Below are positions 6,192-8,713 of a DNA stretch of 8,713 bases, piece after piece. Position 1 is the stretch's first letter, and each line of letters starts with the position of its first letter. The stretch spans positions 56,076 to 64,788 of the forward strand of contig JABUUJ010000038.1 in the NCBI GenBank assembly GCA_021443235.1, written 5' to 3'. This DNA comes from Muribaculaceae bacterium. GTDB lineage: Bacteria > Bacteroidota > Bacteroidia > Bacteroidales > Muribaculaceae. The translations under genes and the position numbers were made by a program. Below the pieces are notes generated by a model. It was given only the letters and a program-made list of their open reading frames with translations. It had not been told where the DNA came from and did no database searches.

Positions 6192-7475
6192 TTAGTCCTT
6201 AAGGCTGCCAATCGGGGCGACGATGACACCGTCTTCGCGCTTGTAGGCATAGTCACCGATGCCGGTAATCACCATGAGGAACGATGGCTCGCGCATCTTC
6301 TCGGTGTCGATCGAGGCGGCGAGTTTCAGCAGTGATTTTGCCCCTTCGTTGATGAGATTGTCTCCACCGAGTTTTATTTCAACCAGTCCATATTTTCCGT
6401 TGCGCAGATGCACCACTGCGTCGCATTCCAGTCCGTTTTTGTCACGGTAGTGATAAACTGCGCCGTCAAGCGCATCGGCATAGACTCGCAAATCTCTTAT
6501 ACACAATGTCTCAAAGATAAGACCAAATGTGTTTAGGTCGTTGATTAGGTCGGAAGGCCCCATTCCTAATGCCGCAACGGCTATCGACGGGTCGGAGAAA
6601 TAGCGGGTGTCGGAGGTGCGTATTGCTGTTTTTGAGCGCAAATTTGGGTTCCATGCGAGAGAGTCCTCGATGACAAAGATTTTTTTCAGCGCTTTGATGT
6701 AGGAATATACGGTATTCTCGCTAATGGTGCTTTCCTCGTTGACTTTTACATCGTTGAGTATTGCCTCAGCGCTTGCTTGCGAGCCTTGTAGCCGCGCATA
6801 GGAACGCATTAGGCGTTTTGCAAGTTCGGGGTCGCGCTGGGTTCCGTCAACTCTTGAGATGTCGGAGCGGGTCACAGCCTCATAGTATTCGGTAACTTGA
6901 GTCAGCGCCGCTTGCTCGTTTTTCTTTATTACGCCTTTTGGCCATCCCCCGCGGCATGTGATGTATGCAAGTCGTTCGATGTTGATGTTGCTTGTGCCGT
7001 CTATGTTGTCGGTGTTGGCAAATAGTGCGCCGAGGCTGATTTCTCCGCTGGAGTCGCCCGATTCCCACAGACTCATTGTTCGGAGTCGTAGCCAGCCTAT
7101 TCGGCCTGCGCCTGAGTGAAAGATGTCGCTGTCGTCGGGTGGTACCGCGCTGCCGGTGAGGATAAATTGTCCGTCCTCGTTTCGCTTGTCAATCTCTCCT
7201 CTCACCGCATCCCAAAATTGCGTGGCCAGTTGCCACTCGTCTATGAGCCTTGGTGTTGCGCCAGCCAGGAGTCGCTTGATGTTTGTCCTTGCCATAGCAA
7301 GGTTTTGCTGTTTTGTGTCTGGGTCGGCCATATAGAGTGCGCTGGCCGCTTGTTGTGCCGCCATTGTCGTTTTTCCGCAATATTTTGCGCCTTCTATCAG
7401 CACGGCTCCCATCGCCTCAAGTTTCAGCGCAAGAAGCCTATCGGCAACTCTTGATTTGTACTTGTTTTTAGCCAT
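6192..7475 (-). CDS. AAA_14 / DUF4143 family ATPase
   Basis: 427 residues from ATG at 7475. The N-terminal P-loop domain has Walker A GAKYCGKT (29-36), Walker B RLIDEW (76-81, D79/E80) and a sensor-1-like ILTGSA (105-110). The C-terminal DUF4143 part includes a winged-helix-like middle (SENTVYSYIKALKKIFVIEDSLAWNP), FGLIFETLCIRDLR, and a closing segment with D352, E366 and K368 (CD...VEIK), spaced like the core of a PD-(D/E)xK nuclease fold. Length and domain order are normal and no lesion is visible. Proteins of this family are common, often multi-copy, in anaerobic Bacteroidetes and Actinobacteria. Their biological role is unknown, with nucleic-acid binding often presumed. It has its own consensus promoter, immediately upstream of which lies a 23-bp tandem array. 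Single-gene unit with accessory character. Confidence 0.9.
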   Translation of the reverse strand: MAKNKYKSRVADRLLALKLEAMGAVLIEGAKYCGKTTMAAQQAASALYMADPDTKQQNLAMARTNIKRLLAGATPRLIDEWQLATQFWDAVRGEIDKRNEDGQFILTGSAVPPDDSDIFHSGAGRIGWLRLRTMSLWESGDSSGEISLGALFANTDNIDGTSNINIERLAYITCRGGWPKGVIKKNEQAALTQVTEYYEAVTRSDISRVDGTQRDPELAKRLMRSYARLQGSQASAEAILNDVKVNEESTISENTVYSYIKALKKIFVIEDSLAWNPNLRSKTAIRTSDTRYFSDPSIAVAALGMGPSDLINDLNTFGLIFETLCIRDLRVYADALDGAVYHYRDKNGLECDAVVHLRNGKYGLVEIKLGGDNLINEGAKSLLKLAASIDTEKMREPSFLMVITGIGDYAYKREDGVIVAPIGSLKD

Positions 7476-7500
7476 AAATTCCGATTTTTTAATTTTACGG

Positions 7501-7530
7501 CAAAGTTACTGATTTACTTTGAAATATCAA
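7501..7530 (-). promoter_or_regulatory. Full consensus Bacteroidetes promoter for the ATPase gene
   Basis: On the minus strand TTG (7530-7528), exactly 19 nt of spacer, then TAACTTTG (7508-7501). Both elements and the spacing match the Bacteroidetes primary sigma consensus TTG-N19-TAnnTTTG. Transcription should start near 7495, about 20 nt before the ATG at 7475. The 23-bp array begins 18 bp upstream of the -33 element, where an activator or repressor array would sit. Confidence 0.8.
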
Positions 7531-7547
7531 AATTTTTTATGCCTAAA

Positions 7548-7662
7548 TGTGGCATTTGGCGCAATTTTGGTGTGGAACTTGGCGGGTTTTTGGTGTGGAA
7601 CTTGGCGGGTTTTTGGTGTGGCATTTGGCGCAATTTTGGTGTGGCATTTGGCGGAATTATGG
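7548..7662. repeat. Five tandem copies of a 23-bp repeat
   Basis: Units are 7548-7570, 7571-7593, 7594-7616, 7617-7639 and 7640-7662, exactly 23 bp each with no spacer; a TGT stub follows (7663-7665). Every unit starts TGTGG, carries TTGGCG at positions 9-14 and ends in TGG. Two versions exist: A (GGCATTTGGCGCAATTTTGG) in units 1 and 4, and B (GGAACTTGGCGGGTTTTTGG) in units 2 and 3. Unit 5 is an A variant with two changes (GGAATTATGG at its end). The order A-B-B-A-A' suggests duplication of blocks or selection for two forms. The period of about two helical turns places all units on one DNA face. 23 is not a multiple of 3, and no credible ORF crosses the array. Confidence 0.95.
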
Positions 7663-7716
7663 TGTCTTTAGCAGTGTCTCATGGCATCCATTGCGGCGAA
7701 AAAGACTGGTGAAAGT

Positions 7717-7747
7717 GTGAGTTTCTCCGATTTTATTTGTAAATTTG
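7717..7747 (+). promoter_or_regulatory. Bacteroidetes-type promoter for the lipoprotein gene
   Basis: TAAATTTG (7740-7747) matches the -7 consensus. The -33 position has GTG (7717-7719), two of three bases of TTG, at a 20-nt spacing. Transcription would begin near 7753, leaving about 34 nt of AT-rich leader before the ATG at 7787. Confidence 0.6.
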
Positions 7748-7786
7748 CACACAATAAATATCGTCAAAACATTAATATGCTGAATT

Positions 7787-8674
7787 ATGGATATGTCTAA
7801 ATTTAAATTATTACTTGCGGCAGGGATTATCGCAACCATGCTGAGCGGGTTGAACGCTTGTAGCTCTTCGGGTGTGAAAAAGACAACCTACAGAGACAAT
7901 GTAGGCACTTCTAACGTTGCCGCAACAGAAAACAGCAATGAAGCCGAGACATATAATGAGGATGAGGAGTATGTATATGAGGAACCCGAAGAGGACACCT
8001 ACGACTATGTGGCCGCCGCTGGGATGGGCTACGACAGGTGGCCGTCAAGTTGCGCCCACCTCTACTATCGGCCCGAGGGGGGAGGCGTGCTCGCTCACAT
8101 GAAAATCACGCCAGTAGAGTATAATGGCCAGAAATATCGCATAAGCCTTACAACTTACTTTGCGTGCCTTTTTTACAATCTCGTTGACCCCGACGCCATC
8201 TCCTATACCGACCATGATATGGTTATACACCAAAGTTCCGGATACTTTCAGCAGCCAGATCTTCGTATAGCCCGAGACTGGACCTCGGTGAGCATCGGGT
8301 CGCAGAGTTGGACACAACTTACCAGTGAGGCCGCCTACGAGGAAAACCGCGCAGCATTGAGCAAGAACCCTCTTGCCGCCGAGATTAAGGCCCAAAATGC
8401 CAATGAGGCAGCAGAGCTCAACAGAGAGATTTCAGAGAGCAACCAGCGACTGAGAGAAAGCCAGCGCAATAATGAGTCATCACAAAGCACATCAAGCAAC
8501 TCCTCCTGCTCGTTGTGCAATGGAACGAAAGTGGATCCAACACCGCACACCGGCGACTCAATGCAAAAATGGATAATATATTACAATCACGAGGATACTA
8601 AGTGTCCCTATTGCGGCAAATACACCGCCCATTTCCACAACCGCTGCAAGCGCTGCAACGTGCCAGCCTATTAG
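7787..8674 (+). CDS. Lipoprotein with C-terminal zinc-ribbon-like module
   Basis: 295 residues; I do not recognise a named family. The start is ATG at 7787, with a second ATG two codons later possible. A lipoprotein signal peptide (1-24) ends in the lipobox LNAC with C25, followed by SSSGVKK; the acidic surface-export signal reported for some Bacteroidetes lipoproteins is absent directly after the cysteine, so a periplasm-facing anchor is more likely. Residues 48-75 are strongly acidic (E/D/Y-rich). Residues 80-180 look globular and rich in aromatic residues. Residues 181-232 are a helical, probably coiled-coil stretch (EAAYEENRAAL... NREISESNQRLRESQRNNE), then a Ser-rich linker. The C-terminus has CSLC (241-244), CPYC (273-276) and CKRC (287-290) plus H254, H282 and H284, enough to bind one or two zinc ions. 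CSLCNGT recalls DnaJ-type CxxCxGxG repeats but is a single copy. Not truncated; it ends TAG. Confidence 0.85.
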   Translation: MDMSKFKLLLAAGIIATMLSGLNACSSSGVKKTTYRDNVGTSNVAATENSNEAETYNEDEEYVYEEPEEDTYDYVAAAGMGYDRWPSSCAHLYYRPEGGGVLAHMKITPVEYNGQKYRISLTTYFACLFYNLVDPDAISYTDHDMVIHQSSGYFQQPDLRIARDWTSVSIGSQSWTQLTSEAAYEENRAALSKNPLAAEIKAQNANEAAELNREISESNQRLRESQRNNESSQSTSSNSSCSLCNGTKVDPTPHTGDSMQKWIIYYNHEDTKCPYCGKYTAHFHNRCKRCNVPAY

Positions 8675-8713
8675 TCCCAACCTCCCCCAGCCACAAAGGC
8701 CTTATCGCATCTT

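Larger units (their letters stand above)
7476..7786. other. Divergent intergenic region, ATPase / lipoprotein, with repeat array
   Basis: 311 bp between two start codons. In order it holds the ATPase leader and promoter (to 7530), an AT-rich spacer, five 23-bp tandem repeats (7548-7662), about 50 bp without recognisable structure, and the lipoprotein promoter (7717-7747) with its leader. Confidence 0.7.

Noticed and set aside
7548..7662. CRISPR array or plasmid iterons
   Set aside because: The units are contiguous with no unique spacers and there are no cas genes, so it is not CRISPR. There is no replication protein gene nearby, so iterons are unlikely.

Overview
The window looks like a chromosomal segment from a Bacteroidales bacterium, plausibly a gut Muribaculaceae or Prevotella relative; the exact family cannot be fixed from sequence alone. 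The basis is the promoter style (TAnnTTTG -7 boxes, one with TTG exactly 19 nt upstream), AT-rich leaders that mostly lack a Shine-Dalgarno, and typical Bacteroidetes gene families: PepSY-like periplasmic protein, AAA_14/DUF4143 ATPase, gamma-alpha fused 2-oxoacid:ferredoxin oxidoreductase.

Left part (1-1127): a possible 3' tail of a + strand gene, then a minus-strand pair. Transcribed first is a 103-residue protein with a Cys/His-rich tail (669-980). 19 nt after it comes a nucleoside 2-deoxyribosyltransferase-like protein (104-649) that carries an apparent signal peptide, unusual for this normally cytoplasmic fold.

Centre (1128-5437): a minus-strand metabolic operon read korA -> korB -> pepT. 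korA (gamma and alpha domains fused) and korB (TPP and 4Fe-4S subunit) are separated by 1 nt and encode a two-subunit 2-oxoacid, probably 2-oxoglutarate, ferredoxin oxidoreductase. pepT, a tripeptide aminopeptidase, follows 58 nt later. A perfect 14-bp hairpin at 1128-1159 closes the operon. A consensus -7 box at 5430-5437 is the likely promoter and leaves a leader of about 95 nt that contains a 14-bp palindrome.

Right part (5438-8713): a secreted PepSY-like protein (5642-6091, +) diverges from kor and converges on an AAA_14/DUF4143 ATPase (6192-7475, -). The ATPase diverges from a lipoprotein gene with a C-terminal six-cysteine zinc-ribbon-like module (7787-8674, +). The 311-bp gap between these two holds a consensus promoter for each and, between the promoters, five tandem copies of a 23-bp repeat (7548-7662). 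This array is the most striking non-coding structure in the window.

The kor-pepT block is ordinary metabolism. The flanking genes (secreted NDT-like pair, ATPase with repeat array, zinc-ribbon lipoprotein) have accessory character, and any undescribed biology is more likely there.
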